DNA from: JAEUUM01 sp038326165
GTDB lineage: Bacteria; Bacteroidota; Bacteroidia; Chitinophagales; Saprospiraceae
Length of the DNA stretch: 23,399 bases
NCBI GenBank assembly: GCA_038326165.1
Contig: JBBQJT010000055.1
Location: forward strand, 1-23,399
Direction of reading: 5' to 3'
Under the pieces are notes generated by a model. That model was given only the letters and a program-made list of their open reading frames with translations, was not told the origin of the DNA and searched no databases. Below, in pieces: positions 15,400-23,399 of this stretch. The translations under genes and the position numbers were made by a program. Position 1 is the first letter of the stretch. The number at the start of each line of letters is the position of its first letter.

Positions 15400-16509
15400 T
15401 TAATTGGCCTTAAAATGTGGATTATTGGGGATACTTGGATCATCCATAGTCTTCAAAAAATGAAGAATATCTTGCTTCTGACTCTCAGTTAGCTTCACGC
15501 TGACCAAGTTAGGATCCAAGTTTTGTACTTTCTTGATGTGCTCGGTATAATGCTCCATTACCTCTTCTAGGGTATTGAACCGCCCATCGTGCATATATGG
15601 GGCAGTAAATCCTATATTTCGAAGTGTAGGTGTCCTAAAACGGCCATTGTCAATGTAGTTATTTGTGACTGCGCCTCTACCTCTGTCCGGATAATCTGTT
15701 AAAACTCCGAAGCTGTCCAAACCATTGTTGGCGTATTGATTGTTTGTGAGCAAAAAACCATTGTGACAATGGCCACACTGCGCATCCGGAAGGCTTGGAT
15801 CATTGCCTTTGTGATTAAAAAACATATCATATCCCCGCAATTCTTGATCTGTAGGAAATTCAGTTTGAGATAAAAACAAGGCGTCGTATCTCGAGTTGGC
15901 GGATACCAAACTTCTCTCATATTGTGCGAGTGCCTTGGCAGTCAATTCTTTTGTAATTTCAATTTTATTTGAAATACCAAATGCTTTCCTAAACAGTGGC
16001 CCATATTCACTTGAAGCAATCAACTTATTGACGGCTTCAGGCCAAGTATTGTGCATTTCAACAGGATTTTCTATCGGATCTAAAGCCTGTTCCTCCAAGG
16101 TCATGTCTCTCCCGTCCCAAAACAAACCATTGTAATGATAACCGACATTGATAAGACTCATCGACGAGCGCGTGCCTAGGGTGCCGTTTACACCCTTACT
16201 AAACACTTCGTTGTCGGTCATGCCAGCTGCTGCAAAGTGACATGAGCCACACGATATGGAGTTGTCTTTGGACAGAATTGGATCAAAAAAAAGCTTTTTA
16301 CCCAAGGCAACACCGTCCAGAGTCATTGGATTGCCGGGAGGAGAGTACATTTCACCAAACCCTGCAGGCTTTACCATGGTGTAAGGAGCAGGTTGATAAA
16401 CAATACCAGTCAGATCACAATTCTTGCAAACATCAACGACAGGATCAGGCTTACATCCAATAATACTGATTGACAACAAAAAAGAGTATGCGAGAGAAAT
16501 TCTTATCAT
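15400..16509 (-). CDS. Diheme cytochrome c peroxidase, MauG/MbnH type, lipoprotein, 369 aa
   Basis: A signal sequence with lipobox (IIGC, Cys19) indicates a lipid-anchored periplasmic protein. Two c-type heme motifs are present: CGSCH (C87, C90, H91) and CGHCH (C245, C248, H249), at the usual distance for the bacterial diheme peroxidase family. Other family landmarks are LGKKLFFDP, LFWDGRD near residue 130, and FRTPTLRNIGFTAPYMHDG (about 291-309) followed by TLEEVMEHY. Classical members reduce H2O2; MauG and MbnH instead oxidise residues of a partner protein. Its start codon overlaps the stop of the MbnP-like gene by 4 nt (ATGA), and a second MbnP-like gene lies upstream, so the MbnH-like role is the better guess. 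An extra CKNCD (28-31) near the N-terminus lacks the heme His. It is the last gene of the operon. Confidence 0.92.
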   Translation of the reverse strand: MIRISLAYSFLLSISIIGCKPDPVVDVCKNCDLTGIVYQPAPYTMVKPAGFGEMYSPPGNPMTLDGVALGKKLFFDPILSKDNSISCGSCHFAAAGMTDNEVFSKGVNGTLGTRSSMSLINVGYHYNGLFWDGRDMTLEEQALDPIENPVEMHNTWPEAVNKLIASSEYGPLFRKAFGISNKIEITKELTAKALAQYERSLVSANSRYDALFLSQTEFPTDQELRGYDMFFNHKGNDPSLPDAQCGHCHNGFLLTNNQYANNGLDSFGVLTDYPDRGRGAVTNNYIDNGRFRTPTLRNIGFTAPYMHDGRFNTLEEVMEHYTEHIKKVQNLDPNLVSVKLTESQKQDILHFLKTMDDPSIPNNPHFKAN

Positions 16510-17261
16510 TGAATAGAGATGGCAGCATTTAAATTATTGGCAATTTTCTCTGAAAGCGGCTTGTCCTTGGGACTGTGGCTTGACGGTGTAGCAGGAATAT
16601 TGATAAAATCACCATTGGCTGCCATTAGAGTTTTGAGATCTATCGTCATTTTGATTACCTGATCTTTACTGTCACCACCAACACTTATTGATTTGGTCAT
16701 GAGCCTATACAAATCATCCGAACCTATATGATAAGCAAAAAATTGATCAAAATTACCATCTCCATCAGGGTCACATGTTCCTTCAACTTTCAAAAAGATG
16801 TAACTTTTCCAAGCTTCCCAATAGTAAAAAAAATCGCTTAAGGGAGACGTATTGGGGAATACACTTGGTTCTTTGGCGTTGTTTGCAGCGTCAAGACCAA
16901 TTCCAAATACGAGCGAACTAAAGCTACCATTGGCATCAGGAAATTGGATATCAATTCCTTTTTGTGCCGATGCCAAAGTATTGTTTGTATCTGTGAATTT
17001 CAAGATATAAATACTGTCCTTGCTTTCTTTTGTAACGGAACCATTCAATTTTGGAGATTTCAACATGAAATCCATCCTATTGAACTTAATCTTGTAACCT
17101 TGAGGGTAATCGTAAGATTGCAAAATCACCGCGTCAAGCCCGTCGAACACTACGCGCGTGTTAAGGGTAACATTCCTTTCTGGAGTTGGATCAAGTTTCT
17201 TTTCTTTGGCACATTGAACAAAGAGTAATGAGGACAAGCCCAAATAAAAAAATAATTTCAT
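16506..17261 (-). CDS. MbnP-like lipoprotein, 251 aa (likely partner of the diheme enzyme)
   Basis: The lipobox is FVQC (Cys17), so this is a periplasmic-side lipoprotein. The family pattern of MbnP proteins is visible: an early YKIKFNRMDFMLKSP strand, LVFGIGLDAANN (about 117-128), and the hallmark FFYYWEAWKSYIFLKVEG (about 144-161) with W148 and W151. Next comes CDPDGDGNFD, then FAYHIG with H178. In the studied methanotroph protein a Trp is converted to kynurenine by MbnH and copper is bound; the two Trp here are the obvious candidates by analogy, but which one aligns with the modified residue cannot be decided here. H178 and H229 are its only histidines. It starts 49 nt after the other MbnP-like gene and overlaps the peroxidase gene by 4 nt, which implies translational coupling. 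Confidence 0.85.
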   Translation of the reverse strand: MKLFFYLGLSSLLFVQCAKEKKLDPTPERNVTLNTRVVFDGLDAVILQSYDYPQGYKIKFNRMDFMLKSPKLNGSVTKESKDSIYILKFTDTNNTLASAQKGIDIQFPDANGSFSSLVFGIGLDAANNAKEPSVFPNTSPLSDFFYYWEAWKSYIFLKVEGTCDPDGDGNFDQFFAYHIGSDDLYRLMTKSISVGGDSKDQVIKMTIDLKTLMAANGDFINIPATPSSHSPKDKPLSEKIANNLNAAISIQ

Positions 17262-17310
17262 GAAATTTATGTTAGTCTATTACAATAAACGCTCAAACCT
17301 GAATTGTGTT

Positions 17311-18114
17311 TTATTTAGGACATGACTTTATGTTAATGGCTTTGGAAAGTGCGCCATTAACTTTAGTGGAGATTTGCTCAGGAGTATCATTTTTTATGTC
17401 AACATCCTCAAAAAGCACCAATAAATCTAAATCCACATTCAAACAAGTATTTCTACCAATTGAGTATGGGATGACTACTTGTTTGGAAATAAGGGATCGT
17501 TCCCTCCATCGGAGAATTTGAGGTAGTGACCCTGTGACGGTGTCTTGTGTGTAACTTACACTCCAAGAAAAATAACCCACACCTGGCGTAAAAAGGCTGT
17601 CTGGTTGCACACCCAGGACACTTGAAGATGGCAAAGTATCTATATCAATCTCGTCCAATGAGGCTGGTAATCCAATTGTAAATTCAAGTGAAGTAAGCTC
17701 TGATTTTGCTTTGAAGCTTTCAAACTGAAAATTTGACGAACCGGGTCTGAGTAGAGCAAAATCATTTTTAATTTGCAACTGACTGCCGTCGGATAAAATA
17801 ATATTTACCAAATCTTCTACTTCCAGTTGACCTCCTTGTATATCCTTGGCCTTAAAGTCACTAACGTATAAATTAAAACCTCTGAGATAAAAGAAATTCC
17901 CTTGGCCATCTTGAATAAATTGATTGGACGAATAGGGTTCGGTTCCGTAGTTATAATTGACTTGAAATGATAAAGCTGGATATACACAACAGCATGATTT
18001 GTCTGCCTGTGGATTAAAATTGGTAGCATAAATATCGAGACATCCTTCCACCTTTTCTTGACATGAAATAGCAGACAGCAAAATTAGCAGGAAGAGCAAT
18101 CTGCTTAAACTCAT
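17311..18114 (-). CDS. Second, divergent MbnP-like lipoprotein, 267 aa, without histidine
   Basis: The lipobox is AISC (Cys18). Right after it comes a short Cys-rich module, EGCLDIYATNFNPQADKSCC (22-41), which resembles the GC-x-D-x-x-ATN-[YF]-[ND]-P-x-A repeat common in exported Bacteroidota proteins. The remainder has the MbnP-like layout: FYLRGFNLYVSDFK (about 75-88), LTSLEFTIGLP (about 140-150), VLGVQPDSLF, then GYFSWSVSY (180-188) with W184. The C-terminal part has NTCLNVDLDLLVLF. Unlike its neighbour it contains no His and no Met after the initiator, and it lacks the FAYHIG segment. It therefore cannot bind copper through those residues. Its start overlaps the exonuclease stop by 4 nt (ATGA). 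Assignment to the MbnP family is by pattern and context and is less certain than for the next gene. Confidence 0.7.
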   Translation of the reverse strand: MSLSRLLFLLILLSAISCQEKVEGCLDIYATNFNPQADKSCCCVYPALSFQVNYNYGTEPYSSNQFIQDGQGNFFYLRGFNLYVSDFKAKDIQGGQLEVEDLVNIILSDGSQLQIKNDFALLRPGSSNFQFESFKAKSELTSLEFTIGLPASLDEIDIDTLPSSSVLGVQPDSLFTPGVGYFSWSVSYTQDTVTGSLPQILRWRERSLISKQVVIPYSIGRNTCLNVDLDLLVLFEDVDIKNDTPEQISTKVNGALSKAINIKSCPK

Positions 18115-18935
18115 GCTCTATTGTGCTTATCGGCGTGCATTGCAGCATAAATCTTTCGAACTATTTGTTTGACTTGGTGGCTGAATTCCTTGTCAAGGAT
18201 CCAATTGTAATAACTCGGCTCTACTTTAAAGACATCAACTAATGGCTTCTCGATATATTTTCCAAAGTTAAAAACCACCTGACCTTGATCGTTGTATTTG
18301 AGTCGTTGGGTGGCATCAATAATATTGAGGTCATTGGTAAATTCATGCAGTTTGGCAATATCATTTGTCACCGGAGCAGGGACAAGATTCTCCTTTTCGT
18401 CAATAAAATCAGTTTCTTTGTAGTAATCCAACTGACTTTCCAATACACTGATTGTTGCCTCAACGTCCGCTTTGGCATCATGTGCATTCTCCAAAACATT
18501 TCCACAGTAAAATTTATAAGCTGCTCGTAGTGTACGAGGCTCCATTTTGTAGAAAAGGCGCTGCACATCAATGATTTTCCTATCTATAATGTCAAAATCG
18601 ATATCTGCCCTTGAAAATTCTTCAATCAACATTGGTATATCAAATCGTACGCAATTGTATCCGCCTAAATCAGCGTTGCCAATGAAGTCATGAATTTGAT
18701 CTGCAACTTCTAAAAAAATGGGCTTGTCAACAAGCATGGCAGGTGTAATACCGTGGATCCTCATGGACTCCTCACTGATAGGAATTGTTGGGTTGATCAA
18801 CATTTCAAGATCCTGTCGGGTGCCATCAGGAAATAATTTGATGACAGCGATTTGAACGATCCGATCACGTAAAACGCTCAGTCCTGTTGTTTCCAAATCA
18901 AAAAAACAGATATCGTTGGTCAGTTCTAATTTCAT
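18111..18935 (-). CDS. DnaQ-like DEDDh 3'-5' exonuclease with ExoX-like C-terminal domain, 274 aa
   Basis: The catalytic set of a DEDDh exonuclease is complete. FFDLETTG supplies D13 and E15, NCVRFDIPML supplies D99, and AHDAKADVEAT supplies H152 and D157. These bind two metal ions and cut 3' ends of DNA or RNA. Residues about 220-265 (QGQVVFNFGKYIEKPL, then SYYNWILDKEFSHQVK) match the exodeoxyribonuclease X-type C-terminal domain, in which a Phe/Gly-Lys-Tyr and a YYxWI segment recur. At 274 aa it is a stand-alone enzyme, not a polymerase epsilon subunit. It overlaps both neighbours by 4 nt: its ATG overlaps the terC-like stop, and its TGA overlaps the MbnP-like start. A cytoplasmic nuclease between a membrane protein and exported lipoproteins suggests an operon of convenience. 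Confidence 0.93.
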   Translation of the reverse strand: MKLELTNDICFFDLETTGLSVLRDRIVQIAVIKLFPDGTRQDLEMLINPTIPISEESMRIHGITPAMLVDKPIFLEVADQIHDFIGNADLGGYNCVRFDIPMLIEEFSRADIDFDIIDRKIIDVQRLFYKMEPRTLRAAYKFYCGNVLENAHDAKADVEATISVLESQLDYYKETDFIDEKENLVPAPVTNDIAKLHEFTNDLNIIDATQRLKYNDQGQVVFNFGKYIEKPLVDVFKVEPSYYNWILDKEFSHQVKQIVRKIYAAMHADKHNRA

Positions 18936-19783
18936 GATAATTTATCTAACAATCCAGAATCTTTGGCTTGCTCTGAGTAAGTACGTAATTCAACAGGTTC
19001 CTTGGCTTTCTTTCTTAATTTTGTATTCAGAAATTCTACAAGCAAACTGAATGCGATGGCAAAGTATAGATAACCTTTGGGAACTGCACCAATCTCCTCA
19101 CCCATAATTCGGGCATGGGACAAATGAGCACCCTCAGTAACCAACATAAACCCTATTAGTATCAAGAAAGCTAATCCCAACATTTGAACGGTAGGATGTT
19201 TGTTGACAAAACGCCCAACAGGACCAGCAAATAACATCATTATTATGATTGAAATCATAACTGCCGTCATCATGATAGCAACATCGGCGGTTAAACCAAC
19301 CGCTGTAAGAACAGAATCAATCGAAAAGACCAAGTCTATTAAGCCAATCTGAATAATAACACCAATCATTCTTGTACTTGCTCTGCCGATCTTAGGATTT
19401 AAATCTTCCTCAGCACCTTCCAATTTGTGATGGATTTCTGCGGTACTCTTGTAAAGCAAAAACAAGCCTCCTAAAAACAAGATAATTGCTTGCCCTGTCA
19501 CCCCAACATGAATCCATTGGTTATCTATTTCAAACAAAACGGCTTTAAGACTTATCAATACTGAAATCCCTAACAAGAGACAAAGCCTAAATAACAAGGC
19601 CAATGTCAATCCTATCAATCTTGCCTTAGGCTGTTCAGCCGCCGGCAATTTGTTTGCGGTAATGCTGATAAATATGATGTTATCGATTCCCAACACTATT
19701 TCAAGAAATGTTAAAGTGATGAGGGCCATCCATGTCTGGGCACTGCTGAAGTCAGGCATGGACAATAATAAAAAGTTGAACAT
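18932..19783 (-). CDS. TerC-family integral membrane protein, 283 aa
   Basis: Seven or so hydrophobic segments carry the two inverted-repeat motifs of TerC proteins. The first is LTFLEIVLGIDNIIFISI (E28, D34, N35 within TM1-2). The second is IDLVFSIDSVLTAVGLT (D150, D156). These paired acidic residues inside the membrane are typical of TerC/Alx/MeeF-type proteins, several of which export Mn(II) or help metallate exported proteins; others are linked to tellurite resistance. No tellurite genes are nearby. A role in metal balance would fit the neighbouring redox-metal lipoproteins, but that is inference. It starts 9 nt after the upstream stop, and its TGA overlaps the exonuclease ATG. Confidence 0.92.
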   Translation of the reverse strand: MFNFLLLSMPDFSSAQTWMALITLTFLEIVLGIDNIIFISITANKLPAAEQPKARLIGLTLALLFRLCLLLGISVLISLKAVLFEIDNQWIHVGVTGQAIILFLGGLFLLYKSTAEIHHKLEGAEEDLNPKIGRASTRMIGVIIQIGLIDLVFSIDSVLTAVGLTADVAIMMTAVMISIIIMMLFAGPVGRFVNKHPTVQMLGLAFLILIGFMLVTEGAHLSHARIMGEEIGAVPKGYLYFAIAFSLLVEFLNTKLRKKAKEPVELRTYSEQAKDSGLLDKLS

Positions 19784-19792
19784 ATTAATCTG

Positions 19793-20476
19793 CTATTTTT
19801 CTATAAATCGTGTTACTATTGAAACGGAAGTAAGCTTTCCTTTTTCATTATAATTCTCTGACTTGATCATTCCCTTGCCTTTTGCCAACCACATTTTCGT
19901 GATTGATGTGGCTTGAAATATGGCTTTCACTTCAGATTTTTGACTGATTTCTATACAATCAAAAGTACCGGCAGTTGTTGTTATCGAAGTGTTCTGTCCT
20001 ACTTTTCTTTCGGTAATTTTCATGACAATGCTCATAATGCGCATACCGTTCATAAATGACTCCATCTTAGCACTTGCATCAGGCAGTGACTGACCCGGAG
20101 TCAATGAATTTGGGTATGTCAGCTCATCACCGCTGAGCTTCATTTCGACATCAGGATTTCCTTGAACACCTGTAGCTGGAAAAAAGTCCTTGAGACTCAT
20201 TTTAAGTACCTGACCGTCAAAATTATAAGTGGTGGTTCCTTTTGAAATCTCTTTATTCTTTTTCTTGTCGATGATTACAAAATCCAGTGTGAGCTCTGAT
20301 GCTTTACGATCTACAATTTTGTAAGTAATCACTGTGGCATCTTTTCCTTTCTCGTCAGAGTTGGTAATATCCCACTCGGTACCGACTTTGGAGGGGAAGT
20401 AAGTATGCCAATCTTGGGCAGCCGCAAGATTTAAAAAACATATTTGAAGAAAAATAGCAAGCCAGTTTTTCATCAT
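19793..20476 (-). CDS. Secreted TapB/DUF3108-like protein, 227 aa
   Basis: A signal peptide (core WLAIFLQICFLNLAAAQ) is followed by HTYFPSKVGTEWDITNSDEKGKD. This YFPxKxGTxW opening, the later FDGQVLKMSLKDF strand, and the closing TTAGTFDCIEISQK ... MWLAKGKGMIKSE pattern are typical of a family of about 220-aa exported beta-rich proteins in Bacteroidota annotated as TapB or DUF3108-like. No enzyme residues are apparent and the role is unknown. The first of two adjacent ATGs (20476) is used; the second at 20473 is equally possible. It is the first gene of the operon, with a promoter about 20 nt upstream and the TerC gene 9 nt downstream. Confidence 0.8.
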   Translation of the reverse strand: MMKNWLAIFLQICFLNLAAAQDWHTYFPSKVGTEWDITNSDEKGKDATVITYKIVDRKASELTLDFVIIDKKKNKEISKGTTTYNFDGQVLKMSLKDFFPATGVQGNPDVEMKLSGDELTYPNSLTPGQSLPDASAKMESFMNGMRIMSIVMKITERKVGQNTSITTTAGTFDCIEISQKSEVKAIFQATSITKMWLAKGKGMIKSENYNEKGKLTSVSIVTRFIEK

Positions 20477-20495
20477 GTTTGTATTTAGTTATTAA

Positions 20496-20529
20496 CAAAG
20501 GTAATAGAAGCCTTTAAAAGGATATCCAA
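20496..20529 (-). promoter_or_regulatory. Promoter of the TapB-TerC-exonuclease-MbnP-MbnH operon
   Basis: On the minus strand an exact TACCTTTG -7 box (20503-20496) is preceded by TTG (20529-20527) at 23 nt, the upper end of the spacing reported for Bacteroidota. The start codon at 20476 follows about 20 nt after the -7 box, so the leader is very short. No other consensus promoter was found between 20476 and 15400. Confidence 0.65.
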
Positions 20530-20565
20530 TTGAGGCAAAAATAATCCAACTAAACTCAGCTTGAC

Positions 20566-23399
20566 TTATTGTTTAATCACAAGCTGCCGCAGTTTATTTG
20601 AACCGTCAGAGATTGTAACGTAATATGCTCCTGGACTCAGTGATTTTAAAATTTCCAATTCCCTCAAGCTTGAATTAACAATAAGCTCTTGATTGAATAC
20701 TTTAACTCCTGTAACTGTAAATATCTCAAAATTCAACTTCCCAACATAGGAACTGGTCATAAACAATTGACCTGAACTTGGATTCGGGAACAATTTTAGA
20801 TCTGAAAGCGCTATCTCGGTTGTGGAAAGCTCCAATACTGTGGTGAATTTTTTTGGATCTGTGTATAAAGAAGTATCTACTCCACAATTGCTTGATACTT
20901 GCCATTCATATTCAGTGACCTGAGTTAAACCAGTCAAAGCAACTGGAACAGTAACAATATCCTTTATGTAGGTCCATTCAGTACCTAATACTTTTTTATA
21001 GCGTAAATCATAAGAACTTGCACCGGCTTCAAATACCCAAGTCACTTTTACTTCCACGGCTCCAGGGCCAAGCTCCTCCAAGCCAGCAACTTGTTTACAT
21101 TCACCTGGAGTTCTTATTTCTACACAATAGTCTTCAATTTCACCATATTTAATTCCCTCACAAGGCAATGGTTCAACACCGCTAGTCCCAACAAATTTGA
21201 GAATAACCCTGAGTCTGGTGATGCCTTCTATGGTATTCAAAGGCAAGGCAACTTTTGCTGATATTTCAGTAATGGTTGTTCCTGGATCCCAGATCAACTC
21301 CTCATTCGTGAAATCACCATCTTGATCCGCATCCAGCCATACTCTGATATAGTCTTGAAAAGAACTTCCGCTGTAGGTTGGTGTCACACTTAGAAATAGG
21401 GAATCCAAAGGGTTAATAATTATCCCTTTATTGTCAAAAAATGTATATGCACTTGCAGCGCTGTTGTTGCTTATATCTCCAATGGTTACAGAACCAATCC
21501 ATTCTTCAGTTGGGTTTTCCGAAACCGCCTCACAATACGATTTATCCTTGCATGCGCCACAGCCTTTTGTAGTAAATTTATCAAAAGGCGTTACCAAAAT
21601 AGTACCATTGGGACATGTGGTTGTAACACGGTATTGGTATTCCTGGCAAGGCAATAAATTTGTCAATAAAAGTGAATCTACTGATATACTTACGGTTGTA
21701 AATGGACCTGGTCCAACAGGTTTGTATTGTACTTTGTATTCTGATATACCATAGACATACTTCCAATCAATGAATACATTGGTATCCAATCGGACATTGG
21801 TAGTTATTTGAGATGGTGCCTCGCAACATCCAAGTGTAGAAAAAGAAATAATTGAAGAAAAACTGCTCACTGAATCAATGCAATCCGTTATCAATCGGAC
21901 TTCATAAGTTTGACAACCAGTCAATCCTGAAAACTGGTATTCATTCTTTTTGCTTGGAGTGATCTCCTGCCAAGTAGATTCACCTTTCAACCTGAGATAT
22001 ATCAATGCATTCAATGTAGTATCCAATAACTTCCACGTTAACAAGGCAGTGGTATCATTTGTGACTATAGGTTTAATTGCTCCTGGAGGGGAACATGAAC
22101 CGCAATTCTGCAGCATGAGCTCAATACTATTGAATGCGTTTGCACGTCCACCAGTCAGATATTTACCAGACATGGAGGCCTTCTTATCAACACCGTCAAG
22201 TAAATACTTTTTAATCAACAAAGCACCTTCAGAAGGATTACTCAGTGCGGTTGACATAAATCCAGAACAAGGTGCACTGTACAACAGACCGATAAGTCCA
22301 GCCGTCAAAGGTGAAGCAAAAGAAGTTCCCGTTGTAGATGTGTATCCTCCACCAGAAGCGGTTGTAAAGATGTTTATTCCAGGTGCGCCAAGGTCAACAT
22401 TGATCAAGCCTATTCCTCCTCCAATGTCATCATTCCTGGAAGTTCTGCCTACGGATACCATGAAATCAGATGGACAAGCGGTAGGCATATCCCCAACAAT
22501 GTCAATGTCAGCGTTACCATTAGTAGTTGCTCCACAGCTTAAAATACCATAATGCCCTAAGGTATCATAGTAAGAACACCACAAGGGATATTGATTGGGA
22601 TCTGCATTGTCTATACCCCAGCTGGAGTTGGTAGCCACTACAAATGCCCCTTCTGCTCCATTGGTTTCGTTGTATCTTTTTCGAAGAGTAAGCGGATAAT
22701 CGTAGGATTCAATGACATTGGCTTCGCTAAGACCACCATAAACTACAGTCATTATTTTTATATTCCAGTTCAAACCGGTTACTCCTAATGCGTTCCCCCC
22801 TACTGCTCCAATCATTCCATCTACATTTACACCATGACTCCCTACATTTACATTGTCATTCTCTGAGTTGATATTCCAGCCATAATAATCATCGACATAG
22901 CCATTGTTGTCATTGTCTATATTGTCATTTGGTATTTCGGCATAATTCCTCCATTGATTGGCAATTAAATCTGGGTGATTGAGATCCGTTCCATCATCAA
23001 CTACACAAACAACTATTGTATCTCCAAAAGCGGTCAATCCACCTTTTGTAATATCCCAAGCAAGCTCAGCGTCAACATCAGCATCAACTAAGCCGTTATC
23101 CTGGCCATTGTTTATCCATTGCCATTGAGCATTCAATTGAGGATCATTGGGAATACTATCCCTATTGTGAGCAATGCGATTGTATTGAGCTACAACAACA
23201 CCAGGATGCTCTTGAAAAGCTCTTAAGGCCATTGCCTCAGGCAATACTTCTGCATTAAAACTGATTAAATAAGCATTCAGGAATCTCGATATCTGCTTCT
23301 CAATGCGCACACTACCCAAGGAAGGATCGCGCAATTTTAAATCGTTGACAATTAGATTTACAGAACCAGAGGATGGAACCTGAATAATTAGTTGTCCTG
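20566..23399 (-). CDS. Subtilisin-like (S8) serine protease with FN3, GEVED and T9SS type A domains (N-terminus cut)
   Basis: The frame is open to the right edge, so the true start is outside; the TTG at 23334 is not a likely start. Upstream is an I9-like propeptide region (RFLNAYLISFNAEVLPEAMALR). The catalytic triad is present: Asp in VVDDGTDLNHPDL (about 22990), His in GSHGVNVDGMIG (about 22833), Ser in TTGTSFASPLTAG (about 22320). The oxyanion Asn is in ATNSSWG (about 22630). A DNDNNGYVDD stretch may bind calcium. Two FN3 domains, a GEVED domain (YIRVWLDADQDGDFTNEE ... YGEIEDYCVEI) and a third FN3 domain follow. The C-terminus (LFPNPSSGQLFM ... FTVTGVKVF ... LRQLVIKQ) is a T9SS type A sorting domain. 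It is an exported protease of the cell surface or medium. It lies upstream of the operon; no terminator was seen between them. Confidence 0.94.
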   Translation of the reverse strand, partial: GQLIIQVPSSGSVNLIVNDLKLRDPSLGSVRIEKQISRFLNAYLISFNAEVLPEAMALRAFQEHPGVVVAQYNRIAHNRDSIPNDPQLNAQWQWINNGQDNGLVDADVDAELAWDITKGGLTAFGDTIVVCVVDDGTDLNHPDLIANQWRNYAEIPNDNIDNDNNGYVDDYYGWNINSENDNVNVGSHGVNVDGMIGAVGGNALGVTGLNWNIKIMTVVYGGLSEANVIESYDYPLTLRKRYNETNGAEGAFVVATNSSWGIDNADPNQYPLWCSYYDTLGHYGILSCGATTNGNADIDIVGDMPTACPSDFMVSVGRTSRNDDIGGGIGLINVDLGAPGINIFTTASGGGYTSTTGTSFASPLTAGLIGLLYSAPCSGFMSTALSNPSEGALLIKKYLLDGVDKKASMSGKYLTGGRANAFNSIELMLQNCGSCSPPGAIKPIVTNDTTALLTWKLLDTTLNALIYLRLKGESTWQEITPSKKNEYQFSGLTGCQTYEVRLITDCIDSVSSFSSIISFSTLGCCEAPSQITTNVRLDTNVFIDWKYVYGISEYKVQYKPVGPGPFTTVSISVDSLLLTNLLPCQEYQYRVTTTCPNGTILVTPFDKFTTKGCGACKDKSYCEAVSENPTEEWIGSVTIGDISNNSAASAYTFFDNKGIIINPLDSLFLSVTPTYSGSSFQDYIRVWLDADQDGDFTNEELIWDPGTTITEISAKVALPLNTIEGITRLRVILKFVGTSGVEPLPCEGIKYGEIEDYCVEIRTPGECKQVAGLEELGPGAVEVKVTWVFEAGASSYDLRYKKVLGTEWTYIKDIVTVPVALTGLTQVTEYEWQVSSNCGVDTSLYTDPKKFTTVLELSTTEIALSDLKLFPNPSSGQLFMTSSYVGKLNFEIFTVTGVKVFNQELIVNSSLRELEILKSLSPGAYYVTISDGSNKLRQLVIKQ

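Noticed and set aside
20511..20521. CCTTTAAAAGG as a terminator after the protease gene
   Set aside because: The stem is only 4 bp, there is no T-run on the minus strand, and it lies within the promoter spacer of the next operon.
21950..22552. 200-aa open frame on the plus strand
   Set aside because: It lies wholly antisense to the S8 protease catalytic domain, has no recognisable motif or start signal, and its length follows from the codon usage of the real gene.
23332..23334. TTG at 23334 as start of the subtilisin-like protease
   Set aside because: The frame continues open to the window edge with protein-like content, and no signal peptide follows the TTG, so the gene is simply truncated.
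1..23399. Mobile elements, tRNA or rRNA genes, CRISPR arrays, attachment sites
   Set aside because: I found no transposase or integrase motif, terminal inverted repeats, cloverleaf or rRNA-like sequence on either strand by reading.

Overview
The window looks like chromosomal DNA from a member of the Bacteroidota, most likely a Saprospiria-type environmental lineage. Four things point there. There are two kinds of type IX secretion (T9SS) sorting domain: a gliding-motility-type (type B) C-terminus at 530-823 and short type A C-termini on two other proteins. Promoters fit the TTTG-N19-TAnnTTTG form, and ribosome-binding sites are weak. Lipoproteins and giant Cys/Thr-rich adhesins (SprB, HYR-like, choice-of-anchor L, GEVED) are common. 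The DNA is AT-rich. The lineage is inferred; no rRNA or tRNA gene was seen.

Layout. 1-356 (-) is the N-terminal part of a secreted protein cut by the window edge. 530-5791 (-) is a 1753-aa T9SS type B adhesin with its own promoter and terminator. 5970-8709 (-) holds an amino-acid permease preceded by a lipoprotein of the PAP2/vanadium haloperoxidase fold. 8737-10011 (+) is a double retropepsin-like aspartyl protease with a PDZ domain. 10080-11073 (+) is the L21-L27 ribosomal operon; its L27 carries a long tail ending in a helix-hairpin-helix domain. 11240-14932 (+) is a 1230-aa T9SS type A protein with HYR-like repeats. 14933-15399 is a convergent intergenic region with three strong hairpins and a candidate small RNA on the minus strand.

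20476 down to 15400 (-) is a tight six-gene operon behind a clear promoter. In order it encodes a TapB/DUF3108-like secreted protein, a TerC membrane protein, a DEDDh exonuclease with an ExoX-like C-terminus, two MbnP-like lipoproteins, and a diheme MauG/MbnH-type peroxidase. 20566-23399 (-) is a subtilisin-like protease with FN3, GEVED and type A sorting domains, cut by the right edge.

The most interesting content is the MbnP/MbnP/MbnH-like set. In methanotrophs MbnH converts a tryptophan of MbnP to kynurenine in a copper-binding protein. Here a similar enzyme-substrate pair sits with no methanobactin genes in the window and has a second, divergent MbnP-like partner without any histidine. 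The other clear oddities are the L27-HHH fusion and the candidate small RNA.
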